From CAWVVV01 sp964629165 (lineage in GTDB: Bacteria; Verrucomicrobiota; Verrucomicrobiia; Opitutales; Oceanipulchritudinaceae): a stretch of 24,584 nt of DNA. How positions within the stretch are numbered: the stretch's first letter is position 1; every line of letters begins with the position of its first letter. Location of the stretch: the NCBI GenBank assembly GCA_964629165.1, contig CAZVQJ010000020.1, positions 1-24,584 of the forward strand, given 5' to 3'. Positions 15,836 through 23,584 of the stretch are shown here, in pieces. The notes under the pieces were generated by a model that worked only from the letters and a program-made list of their open reading frames with translations, did no database searches and was not told the DNA's origin. Position numbers and translations under genes: made by a program.

Positions 15836-16627
15836 ATGACTCCTCCCAACCGAACTCGCTTGGCCCTTGTGCTGTTTCTCCTCCCGTTCCTTGCCACGGG
15901 GGCGGAGAGTCTCCCCGAAGATGGCTGGGTCAGCCTCTTCAATGGCCACGATCTCGCCGGCTGGACGGTGAAGATCGCCGGTCACGAGCCAGGAGAGAAT
16001 TTTGGCGATACCTTTCGCGTCGAAAACGGGGAGATCCGAGCGGACTACAAGAGATACGAATCCTTCGATATGCAGTTCGGTCACCTCTTCACCGACATCG
16101 CCTACGCCCATTACATCCTGCGGCTCGAGTACAAACTGACCGGAGACCGGATGGAAGATGCCCCCCGCTGGACGGAACGCAACAGCGGCGTCATGCTGCA
16201 CGCGCAGTCCCCGCAGAGCATGGGAATCGGCCAGCACTTTCCAGTGAGCCTCGAAGGGCAGTTTCTCGCCCGCTCCGGGCCGGAGGAACGTCCGACCGGA
16301 AACGTCTGCACACCCGGGACGCATATCGAGGTAAACGGCGAACTGACGACTGCTCATATCGTTGAATCCACATCATCCACCTTTCCCCTCGATGAATGGG
16401 TGCGGTTCGAAGCCGAAGTGCGCGGACACGAGGAGATCATTTACCGCATCAATGGAGAGGAGGTGCTGCGCTATCAGCACCCCCAACTCGATGCCGAAGA
16501 TCCCGACGCCCGGCGATTGATCGAAGCGGGCGCCGACCGGAAGGTTTCTTTTGGGCACATCGCCCTGCAGGCCGAAGGACATCCCGTGTCGTTCCGCCGG
16601 ATTGAGCTGAAGCCGCTCCCGCAGTGA
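15836..16627 (+). CDS. Secreted DUF1080 (3-keto-disaccharide hydrolase domain) protein
   Basis: A 263-residue protein with a signal peptide (MTPPNRTRLALVLFLLPFLATGAES) followed by a single DUF1080 beta-sandwich. The family opening is clear: DGWVSLFNGHDLAGWTVK, then DTFRVENGEIRADY, NSGVMLHAQSP and GHIALQAEGHPVSFRRIELK at the end. Some DUF1080 members hydrolyse 3-keto-glycosides; many are uncharacterised secreted carbohydrate-active proteins, and they are abundant in Verrucomicrobiota and Planctomycetota. ATG 15836 is used although the frame extends to a TTG at 15827; AAGG lies upstream. It stands alone between a divergent desaturase and convergent pheT, with no 3-keto-forming oxidoreductase beside it. 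Confidence 0.85.
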   Translation: MTPPNRTRLALVLFLLPFLATGAESLPEDGWVSLFNGHDLAGWTVKIAGHEPGENFGDTFRVENGEIRADYKRYESFDMQFGHLFTDIAYAHYILRLEYKLTGDRMEDAPRWTERNSGVMLHAQSPQSMGIGQHFPVSLEGQFLARSGPEERPTGNVCTPGTHIEVNGELTTAHIVESTSSTFPLDEWVRFEAEVRGHEEIIYRINGEEVLRYQHPQLDAEDPDARRLIEAGADRKVSFGHIALQAEGHPVSFRRIELKPLPQ

Positions 16628-16659
16628 TTCATTCCCGCCCTGCCGTCCGCGCCTCTTGG

Positions 16660-19104
16660 TCAGCTGCGAACGGTGTAGGCGGTTTTGGCTGCGATGCGCG
16701 CCTGAAGCGCCTCGAAGGCCGCGTTCACTTCCTTGTCCGTCAGCGTGCGATCGGGAGCCCGGTAAGTGAGAGTGAAGGCGATGGACTTTTTCCCTTCGGC
16801 CAGTCCCTCTCCCATATACACATCAAAAATACTCACTGATTCGAGTCCGAATTCCTTGGGACTGGTCTCGCGGGCCAACTTTTCGAGCGCCTTGCGGACT
16901 TTCCCGGCGGCTTCCGTGGCATCGACGAGGAGGGCAAGATCCCTTGAGGCAGGCGGGAAGCCGCTGAAGCTCGAATATTTCTTCCGTTTGACGTCTCGTT
17001 GAAGAAATTTCGGCGTGAGCACGATCGAACCAGCGACGACGAGGCCGTCCACGCCCCATGCGCGTGTGAACGCCGGAGCGAGCAAGCCAAAGTTCGCTTC
17101 GTACCCGCGGCGCAAGTCACCCCAGATGGCAGCATGCCCATCCTGCCACCGGGCGCTGCCAGCCAGCACCTCAAAGTCGGCCGGATCGACTTTCAGCCCC
17201 GCCGCCTGTCCGATTTCGCTGACGAGGCGCGCGGCCGTGTAAAAGTCCGGTTGCTCCGGCTGACGCCACCCCTCGATCGGTTTCTGCACGACGACAAAAG
17301 CGACACTCGCCAGCTCTATCGTCGCTCCATTGAAAACCCGGAAGACACGTCCCGTTTCAAAAATCTGCCGCGGAGCGTTCAGTCGCGCCTGGTTGAGACG
17401 CACGCAGTCCAGCAAACCGGGCAAGAGGGAAGGCCGCAGGTGGGAGGCGTCGGCCGCGAGCGGATTGCTCAGCGCCAGCGCAGCCGCCTCTTCAGCCGGG
17501 AACCATCGCTCAACCTCGCTCCCGTCACGGAGCGTATAATGCATCACCTCGTTGAATCCCCGGGCCGTCAATCGCCCGCTTACGTCCTTCAGAAACACCG
17601 GAACGGGATCATCATCGACGAGCAACCCATGTGCCCGCACTTCACCTTCCGGGATTTGGTCACAACCATAAATCCGGATGACTTCCTCGACGAGATCGAT
17701 CGGGCGGCCGAGGTCGAGACGCCAGCTTGGCACGCCCACGCGCAAGAGGGGTGCGCCGTATTCCGTGTGCGCTTCGTGCACCTCACATTCAAGCGCACGC
17801 AGAGAGTCCGCAACCACCGCATCGGAGATTTCAAACCCTAACCGTTCGCGCACAAAAGAAGGCTCAAGCGCAATTTCTGTCCGGGTCTGCGGAGGTCCTC
17901 CCACCACCAGCGGAGGCCCCGTCAACTCCCCGCCTGCCGTCTCCAGAATCAAGTCGAGGCAGCGCAACGCGGCAAACTCCGCACCCCGCGGATCGACGCC
18001 CCGCTCGAACCGATAGGAGCTATCGGTTGACAGGCCGAGGGTGCGCGAGGTTCGGCGCGTCGCCGCCGGATCAAACCAGGCCGCTTCCAGAAAAATATCG
18101 GACGTGGAAGTGTCGACTTCCGCCTCCACCGCTCCCATCACCCCGGCGAGCACAAGCGGCTTTTCGGCATCCGCAATAACCGTCATCTGCGGTTCGAGAA
18201 CCCGCTCGCGACCATCGAGAGTGGTAATCTTTTCTCCCGCTCGTGCCGGGCGAACGACGATTTTTCCGCCGCCGATCTTTTTCACGTCAAAGGCATGCAA
18301 CGGCTGCCCCAGTTCCAGCAGAACATAGTTGGTCGCATCGACGACATTGTTTACCGACCGAAGCCCGACCGAGGACAGTGCGTCCTGCAGCCATCGGGGG
18401 CTTTCTCCCACCGTGACGCCACGAACGGAATAGCCGCGGTAGTGGGGACAGCGTTCAGCCACCTCCACTTCAAGACGCTCGATCAATGGGCCGGAGTCGT
18501 GCGAACCGGGGGTCGCTTTTACCTCCGGGTAACGCAACGCCTCCTTGAACCATGCCGCCAGTTCCCGGGCAATCCCGATATGGCTCAGGGCATCCGGGCG
18601 GTTCGGCGTGATTTCGAGATCGAAAACGGTGTCACCCTGCCCCGCAAAAACCGCATTCACGGGCGTTCCGAGGGCCGGTCGATCTTCGAGGATGGCGATT
18701 CCCGCGTGGTCCTCGCCCAAGCCGAGTTCACGTTCGGAACACAGCATTCCCTCACTTCGCACGCCGCGCAGGTTGCCTGCCTTGATCTTGAAATCACCCG
18801 GCAGGACCGCCCCCGGCAGGGCCACTACCACCCGGTCGTTCTGCCGGAAGTTCTTCGCGCCGCACACGATCCTGCGCAGGGTGCCATCCCCCACATCCAC
18901 CTCGCAGACCGAGAGACGGTCCGCGTTCGGGTGCTGCTCAAATCCGAGAACCTCGCCCACCACGACATTCTCCAAAGGGGGGAGCGCGGTGCTCTCGATG
19001 CTCTCCACCTCGAACCCGAGCATCGTCAGCGCATAGGAAATATCGTCGTCACTACGTTCATTCAGGTCGACGTAGTGCTGGATCCACTTTCGAGAGATTT
19101 TCAT
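16660..19104 (-). CDS. pheT: Phenylalanyl-tRNA synthetase beta subunit (PheT)
   Basis: An 814-residue subunit of the alpha2-beta2 enzyme that charges tRNA-Phe. Domains run in the bacterial order: N-terminal MKISRKWIQHYVDL, an EMAP/OB tRNA-binding region at about 40-150 (EQHPNADRLSVCEVDVGDG; VRSEGMLCSERELGLGEDH), the B3/B4 editing region with RSVNNVVDATNYVLLELGQP, B5 (about 400-480), the catalytic-like core, and a C-terminal anticodon-binding domain starting near YSSFSGFPPASRDLAL. The open frame continues upstream, but ATG 19104 gives the canonical N-terminus. It lies 84 bp after pheS; a short GC hairpin (19153-19165) is in that gap without a T-run, so read-through is expected. Confidence 0.97.
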   Translation of the reverse strand: MKISRKWIQHYVDLNERSDDDISYALTMLGFEVESIESTALPPLENVVVGEVLGFEQHPNADRLSVCEVDVGDGTLRRIVCGAKNFRQNDRVVVALPGAVLPGDFKIKAGNLRGVRSEGMLCSERELGLGEDHAGIAILEDRPALGTPVNAVFAGQGDTVFDLEITPNRPDALSHIGIARELAAWFKEALRYPEVKATPGSHDSGPLIERLEVEVAERCPHYRGYSVRGVTVGESPRWLQDALSSVGLRSVNNVVDATNYVLLELGQPLHAFDVKKIGGGKIVVRPARAGEKITTLDGRERVLEPQMTVIADAEKPLVLAGVMGAVEAEVDTSTSDIFLEAAWFDPAATRRTSRTLGLSTDSSYRFERGVDPRGAEFAALRCLDLILETAGGELTGPPLVVGGPPQTRTEIALEPSFVRERLGFEISDAVVADSLRALECEVHEAHTEYGAPLLRVGVPSWRLDLGRPIDLVEEVIRIYGCDQIPEGEVRAHGLLVDDDPVPVFLKDVSGRLTARGFNEVMHYTLRDGSEVERWFPAEEAAALALSNPLAADASHLRPSLLPGLLDCVRLNQARLNAPRQIFETGRVFRVFNGATIELASVAFVVVQKPIEGWRQPEQPDFYTAARLVSEIGQAAGLKVDPADFEVLAGSARWQDGHAAIWGDLRRGYEANFGLLAPAFTRAWGVDGLVVAGSIVLTPKFLQRDVKRKKYSSFSGFPPASRDLALLVDATEAAGKVRKALEKLARETSPKEFGLESVSIFDVYMGEGLAEGKKSIAFTLTYRAPDRTLTDKEVNAAFEALQARIAAKTAYTVRS

Positions 19105-19188
19105 GTTTCTGAAAAAGTTGGGCGATGGAAACTCCCGCCGGAAAATAATGTGCCGCCCGGGGCGGACGATGAGACGGCATCGCCGCAA

Positions 19189-20226
19189 TCAGAACTGCGA
19201 AAGAAGCCGGAGGTCGTTCTGATACAGGTAGCGGATATCATCAATGCCGTACAACGTCATTGCGATGCGCTCGATTCCGAGGCCGAAAGCGTAGCCGCTC
19301 CAGATCTCCGGATCATAGCCCACCTCCGCAAAGACCGCCGGATCAACCATCCCGCATCCCATGATCTCCATCCATTCGCTGCCGACCTTGCCGAGATGGC
19401 TGGTCTTGAAATCGACCTCGAAGCTGGGTTCGGTATAGGAGAAATAATGCGGGCGAAAGCGCGTTTCCACATCCTTGCCGAGGAGCGAGCGGAAGAGGAA
19501 ATCAAGGTCTGCCTTCAGATCCCGGACGGTCACGCCCTTGTCGACGTAGAGCGCTTCGATCTGATGAAAATTCGCACTGTGCGTAGCGTCCGCCGTGTCC
19601 CGGCGAAAACACCGTCCGGGTGCCAGAATCCGGATCGGCGGCGGGTTCTCGAGCATCGTCCGGATCTGCACACTGGAGGTATGGGTCCGCAGGAGGTAGC
19701 GCTCGTCCGACTTTTTGGATACGTTGGAGAAATTTGCGCCCGGTTCCAGATAATAGGTGTCATGCAGATCCCGCGCCGGATGGTTGGGCGGCGTGTTGAG
19801 GGCATCGAAACAGTAATACTCCGTTTCCACCTCGGGACCGTCGGCCACGACAAAGCCGATCTTGCGCATGATCCGGCAGATCTCGTCCCGGACCTGTGAA
19901 ATGAGATGTGCGCTCCCTGGCCCCGCAGCCGGAGTCGGCAGGGTCACATCCACCGCCGGACCGATCTGCCGCACGATCTGCGCCTCCACAAGGCGTTCCC
20001 CGGCAGCCTCGAAGTGCGCCTGCAAGCGCTCCTTGAACTGATTGATGAGCTTCCCCGCAGCCGGTTTCTCCTCCTTGGGCAATTGACCGATCTGCCGCGT
20101 CACCGCGGTGAACGAACCATTCGGACCGACAATACGGGCCTTGAACTGCTCGAGAGCGGCGGGGGTTTCTAGACCCGGGAGCGCCGCTTCGACTTCGGCG
20201 AGAATCTGATGGAGAGCGTCTTCCAT
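19189..20226 (-). CDS. pheS: Phenylalanyl-tRNA synthetase alpha subunit (PheS)
   Basis: A 345-residue class II synthetase subunit. Residues 1-100 form the N-terminal coiled coil that binds tRNA-Phe. The catalytic part contains NHPARDLHDTYYLEPG, then RCFRRDTADATHSANFHQIE (motif 2 region), RFRPHYFSYTEPSFEVDF (phenylalanine pocket), and the motif 3 stretch YAFGLGIERIAMTLYGIDD. The pocket reads YFSYTEPS where E. coli has YFPFTEPS, two changes at a usually aromatic/proline segment; I cannot tell whether this is typical of the lineage. It begins 49 bases after an intrinsic terminator or attenuator on the same strand. Confidence 0.97.
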   Translation of the reverse strand: MEDALHQILAEVEAALPGLETPAALEQFKARIVGPNGSFTAVTRQIGQLPKEEKPAAGKLINQFKERLQAHFEAAGERLVEAQIVRQIGPAVDVTLPTPAAGPGSAHLISQVRDEICRIMRKIGFVVADGPEVETEYYCFDALNTPPNHPARDLHDTYYLEPGANFSNVSKKSDERYLLRTHTSSVQIRTMLENPPPIRILAPGRCFRRDTADATHSANFHQIEALYVDKGVTVRDLKADLDFLFRSLLGKDVETRFRPHYFSYTEPSFEVDFKTSHLGKVGSEWMEIMGCGMVDPAVFAEVGYDPEIWSGYAFGLGIERIAMTLYGIDDIRYLYQNDLRLLSQF

Positions 20227-20274
20227 GGTTTCAAAGGAAATGGAGAAGGGAGCGGAGCTTCGGGCGCCTCAACC

Positions 20275-20315
20275 AAAAAAAAAGCTCCGTGCCCTCATTC
20301 AAGGTAACACGGAGC
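20275..20315 (-). terminator. Intrinsic terminator or attenuator between rplT and pheS
   Basis: On the minus strand GCTCCGTG and CACGGAGC form a perfect eight-pair stem around a 16-base loop, directly followed by nine T residues. It lies 25 bases after the rplT stop and 49 bases before the pheS start. As written it would end the rpmI-rplT transcript. Since pheST follows on the same strand, it may be a conditional attenuator. No leader peptide with an ATG and phenylalanine codons is visible before it. Confidence 0.85.
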
Positions 20316-20340
20316 AGGAAATGAAAGGATCGTGATCGTC

Positions 20341-20706
20341 TCAGGCTACCGCGGCAAGCGCTTCCTTCGCCTTGCCGACAAGCACCCCAAAGGCAGCTTC
20401 GTCGTGAATCGCCAACTCGGAGAGAGCCTTGCGGTCCATCTGGATGTTGGCGGCATTCAGACCGGCAATGAAACGGCTGTAGCTCATGTCGTGCGCACGA
20501 CAGGCGGCGTTGATGCGGACGATCCACAGTTTGCGGAATTCACGCTTGCGCACGCGCCGGTCGCGATACGCGAACTGGCCGGCGCGATCGGTCGCCTGTT
20601 TCGCATAGCGATACAGGCGACTGGCGTTTCCGAAATACCCTTTGGCGGCGCGCTTGACGCGCTGGTGCCGCTTCCGGGTGGCTGCAACATTACGGGCTCT
20701 AGGCAT
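20341..20706 (-). CDS. rplT: 50S ribosomal protein L20
   Basis: A 121-residue, very basic protein with the hallmark N-terminus MPRARNVAATRKRHQRVKRA, then GYFGNASRLYRYAKQATDRA and a C-terminal globular half with LWIVRINAACRAHDMSYSRF. Length and order are canonical. L20 binds 23S rRNA and is needed early in 50S assembly; in several bacteria it also represses its own operon by binding the leader. It follows rpmI by 84 bp. Confidence 0.98.
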   Translation of the reverse strand: MPRARNVAATRKRHQRVKRAAKGYFGNASRLYRYAKQATDRAGQFAYRDRRVRKREFRKLWIVRINAACRAHDMSYSRFIAGLNAANIQMDRKALSELAIHDEAAFGVLVGKAKEALAAVA

Positions 20707-20790
20707 GTTTTATAGATGTTTGGGCTGGGGGGCCGCCGGGTCGCCTGGTGTGTTCACCCGTCCGGCCGTGTTCATCTCGATGAAGAAGTC

Positions 20791-20985
20791 CTAAAACTTG
20801 TTCGGACAGGCAATGCGAACCATCCGCGCGACACCGTCAGAGGTGGAGCGATCCTGGCACATGCGACGTTTTTGCTTCGTCGTCTTGTTGCGCAGGAAGT
20901 GGCGGTGGCCCGCCGTGCGACGCATCACCTTGCCGGAACCGGTTACCTTGAACTTCTTCGCGATCGACTTGCGGGTTTTGATCAT
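20791..20985 (-). CDS. rpmI: 50S ribosomal protein L35
   Basis: A 64-residue basic protein. IKTRKSIAKKFKVTGSGKV and RRTAGHRHFLRNKTTKQKRR are the standard L35 core. The start ATG 20985 gives MIKTRKS, lacking the first residues (often MPK) seen in many homologues. It is the first gene of the minus-strand rpmI-rplT-pheS-pheT cluster. The infC gene that commonly precedes rpmI is not present; the next gene upstream is divergent. Confidence 0.97.
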   Translation of the reverse strand: MIKTRKSIAKKFKVTGSGKVMRRTAGHRHFLRNKTTKQKRRMCQDRSTSDGVARMVRIACPNKF

Positions 20986-21356
20986 GAGAAACGGTCAAAA
21001 AAGGCCTTTGCCCGCAGCCTTGTAAAGAGTAATCAGCCATTTCCGCCAAAGCCGGCTCCCCATGCAGCAAAATTGCCTTGATCCGCCAACCTCTCCCGCC
21101 GCTTGCACTTCCCTCCGGAGACGATTTTCATTGAACACCAAATTCATTCTGACAGTCCCAGTGGGGTCGATCTTTCGTTGACACCCCATGCCCCAAACAC
21201 AAAGCACTTAGGTCCTTCGAGCTCAACCCCACCGCCTCGCAACCCCCCTGAAACCGCCCGAATCACGGCAACATCCACTTCCCGCAACCGGGGTAGACGA
21301 CGCACGGAACATACGGATTTCCTTACTTTCAGACCTCTACGCAGAACGATCAATCC
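20986..21356. other. 371-bp divergent intergenic region, rpmI versus TonB operon
   Basis: No convincing gene is seen on either strand. It should hold the promoters of the ribosomal cluster (minus) and of the DUF3450-exbB operon (plus). On the plus strand a perfect -35-like TTGACA lies at 21178-21183, but no good -10 stands at the usual spacing. From 21184 to 21290 the plus strand is C-rich and G-poor (51 C against 15 G by hand count), which would make an unstructured leader. Confidence 0.5.
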
Positions 21357-22124
21357 ATGAAAAAAACTACTCTTATCGGCCTCGGAGCTCTCGGCGCGAC
21401 CTTGTGGACGTGTCCGGAACTTGCCGCCCAAGCCCCTGCCCAAGGGCAGATCGCAGAAACCCGCCAAACGGTTACGGACTATATTTTTCTCCGCCAGCAG
21501 ATCTCCAAAGAGAAGAACGAATGGCGGGTTTACGAAGAAGTCTCGGAGCGCCGCATCGAGTTCTTTCGCGCGGAGATCGAGCGCCTCGAAGCCCAGATCA
21601 CCGCTGCCGAGGCGCAGGTTTCTTCCGCCGAAACCACGATCAACGAAAAGCGCAATCAGATCGACCAGCGTCGCGCCGCCAACAATGTCGTGCTCGAAAT
21701 GGCACCGGCTTTCGAGGCGCGGCTCCAGTCCCTCGCAGCGGCCTTTCCCGATCCCCTGAAGGACCGGATCTCACCCCTCATGGGTCAACTCGGCAAACCG
21801 CGCCAAGCGGCCCAGCGCATGGCCATCGTGATCGGTATTCTCAACGAGGTCGACAAGTTCAACAGCGAGTGGAGCCTCAGCGGGACGCAGATTGATGATG
21901 CCTCCGTCGACGTCCTCTACATGGGGCTTTCCATCGGCTTCTATGCCAACCAGGATGGCACCGTCGGCGGTCTTCTCCTCCCCGCCAACGGTGAATGGGA
22001 ACGCCGCGACGAGCCGTCTCTTGCCCCCGCCATCGCCACCCTCATCCGCTACTACCAAGGCGACCTCAAGCCGGCCCAGCTCACACCCCTGCCGCTTGAA
22101 GTCAGCAACGTCACAGGACGCTAA
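21357..22124 (+). CDS. DUF3450 periplasmic coiled-coil protein of a TonB system
   Basis: A 255-residue protein with a signal peptide (MKKTTLIGLGALGATLWTCPELAAQA). Residues about 35-115 form a long coiled coil with heptad-like Glu, Ile, Gln and Arg, followed by a globular half with GILNEVDKFNSEW and VDVLYMGLSIGFYANQDG, typical of DUF3450. In Vibrio and relatives DUF3450 genes precede ttpC-exbB-exbD-tonB, and the same order is seen here, so the protein probably helps to energise TonB-dependent transport from the periplasm. The biochemical role is not established. It is followed after 21 bp by the TtpC-like gene. Confidence 0.85.
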   Translation: MKKTTLIGLGALGATLWTCPELAAQAPAQGQIAETRQTVTDYIFLRQQISKEKNEWRVYEEVSERRIEFFRAEIERLEAQITAAEAQVSSAETTINEKRNQIDQRRAANNVVLEMAPAFEARLQSLAAAFPDPLKDRISPLMGQLGKPRQAAQRMAIVIGILNEVDKFNSEWSLSGTQIDDASVDVLYMGLSIGFYANQDGTVGGLLLPANGEWERRDEPSLAPAIATLIRYYQGDLKPAQLTPLPLEVSNVTGR

Positions 22125-22145
22125 CACACTTATTTTGCTCACGAG

Positions 22146-23567
22146 ATGAAACCCTTTCATTTTCTTTCCCTTGGACTGCTCGCTCTTGCCCCTCTGGCGT
22201 CCGCACAGTTCAGCCAAGCGGCCAACGAGGCCGAACAACGGCGCATCCAGGCACAGCAGGAACTCGCTGAGTTGCGCGCGGAGATCGCCCCCCGCAAAGC
22301 TGAGCTGGGCAAGGACCTTGCCCTCCTTGAGGAGCAGCTCCGCACCCTCCAGCAGGAGAACGCCAACGTGCAGCGGATCAGCTCGACCAGCCAGGTCGAA
22401 GTCAGCCAACTGGATCGTGAGATCGCGAACCTGGACGACACCAACAGCTACATCCAGTCGACGCTCTTCAACGAGTACATCCGCCGCTTGCAGCTCACTC
22501 TCGACCCGGCGGAGCGGGCCCTCTACAATCCGCAGATCCTCGAGGCGCTGAACATCGTCCAGACCGAGGAAGGCGTCGAGGTCGACCAAGGCGACATTTT
22601 CCGTCAGCAGCTCGGCACCATCGAGATGTCGCTCAACCGGATCGCCGAACGCATCGGTGGCACCCTGATCGAAGGCCAGGCTGAAGTGCGCGGCAATGTC
22701 GTCAATGGGCAGTTTGCCATTTTCGGCCCGAACACCTTTTTCGCGGCAGGCCCTGATCAGGCAGGGATCGTCAACGCCACCCGTCCGAACTCCTCCCTCC
22801 CGAATATTTTCATCCTCGACGACTATCTCCAGCAGATCCACGAGCTGGTGCAATCGGGCAGCGGCATCGGTCCGGTCGATCCGACCGGTTCATCCCGCAG
22901 CGGCAATCTCGAAACCACCCGTGTGATCGAGACCCAGATGAACCTCCTCGAAGAGTTCGCCGCGGGCGGTCCCACGATGTTTGCGATTATCGGCCTACTC
23001 GTCATTGGCATCCTCATCTCGATCTTCAAGTTCTTCGAACTGATCGCGGTGCGGAAAGCGAAGGAAGAAGACCTCCAGACGGTCCTCAACAACCTTCGCG
23101 ACGGCGACAAGGAAGCCGCTCTGGCCCATGCCAGGAGCATTGGCGGACCTTCCGGAGAGATGCTCACCGCAGCCGTTGAAAACGCTGACGAGGACAAGGA
23201 AGTGATCGAAGAAGTTCTCTACGAGGTCATCATCCGGACGCAGCCGAGGCTCGAACGACTCCTCCCCTTCGTTGCGCTCGCCGCCGCGACCGGTCCTCTC
23301 CTCGGTCTGCTCGGAACGGTCACCGGGATGATCAAGACCTTCCAGCTCATCACGATCGTCGGAACAGGCGATGCACAGAGCCTTTCCTCCGGTATCTCCG
23401 AAGCCCTCATCACGACCAAATGGGGCCTCATCGTCGCGATTCCGACCTTGATGGCCCACGCGATGCTCAATCGCATGGCCAAGGGGGTCGTGGGCAGCCT
23501 CGAACGCACCGCTGTTGGCTTCCTCAACGGCATCGTGGAGATGCGCGAAACCAACAAGGTCGCCTAA
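22146..23567 (+). CDS. TtpC-like MotA/TolQ/ExbB proton channel with periplasmic coiled coil
   Basis: A 473-residue protein. A signal peptide (MKPFHFLSLGLLALAPLASAQ) precedes a coiled coil at about 22-105 and a globular periplasmic part to about 265. The channel part begins with a membrane helix (MFAIIGLLVIGILISIFKFF), then a cytoplasmic helical region and two more helices: LLPFVALAAATGPLLGLLGT and SSGISEALITTKWGLIVAIP. Glu419 in GISEALITT aligns with the functionally important Glu176 of E. coli ExbB (GIAEALLAT), and the LGTV threonine is kept. TtpC proteins link DUF3450, ExbB2, ExbD2 and TonB2. The layout matches that family closely; ATG 22146 directly opens the signal peptide. Confidence 0.88.
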   Translation: MKPFHFLSLGLLALAPLASAQFSQAANEAEQRRIQAQQELAELRAEIAPRKAELGKDLALLEEQLRTLQQENANVQRISSTSQVEVSQLDREIANLDDTNSYIQSTLFNEYIRRLQLTLDPAERALYNPQILEALNIVQTEEGVEVDQGDIFRQQLGTIEMSLNRIAERIGGTLIEGQAEVRGNVVNGQFAIFGPNTFFAAGPDQAGIVNATRPNSSLPNIFILDDYLQQIHELVQSGSGIGPVDPTGSSRSGNLETTRVIETQMNLLEEFAAGGPTMFAIIGLLVIGILISIFKFFELIAVRKAKEEDLQTVLNNLRDGDKEAALAHARSIGGPSGEMLTAAVENADEDKEVIEEVLYEVIIRTQPRLERLLPFVALAAATGPLLGLLGTVTGMIKTFQLITIVGTGDAQSLSSGISEALITTKWGLIVAIPTLMAHAMLNRMAKGVVGSLERTAVGFLNGIVEMRETNKVA

Positions 23568-23584
23568 CCGCGAGAGCCCACTTC

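Noticed and set aside
15689..16357. Continuous upstream extension of the desaturase frame to 16357
   Set aside because: It would be antisense to the DUF1080 gene and lacks any conserved sequence; the desaturase starts at 15688 or 15760.
18295..19899. 534-codon plus-strand open frame across pheT and pheS
   Set aside because: It runs antisense over two conserved synthetase genes and has no recognisable domain; typical mirror frame in high-GC DNA.
21178..21206. Full sigma-70 promoter at TTGACA 21178
   Set aside because: The -35 is perfect but the sequence at 16-18 bp spacing (around AAAGCA) is not a credible -10, so only the -35-like match is noted.
21771..22853. 360-codon minus-strand open frame opposite DUF3450 and TtpC genes
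   Set aside because: The opposite strand encodes recognisable proteins with signal peptides; this frame is their complement.
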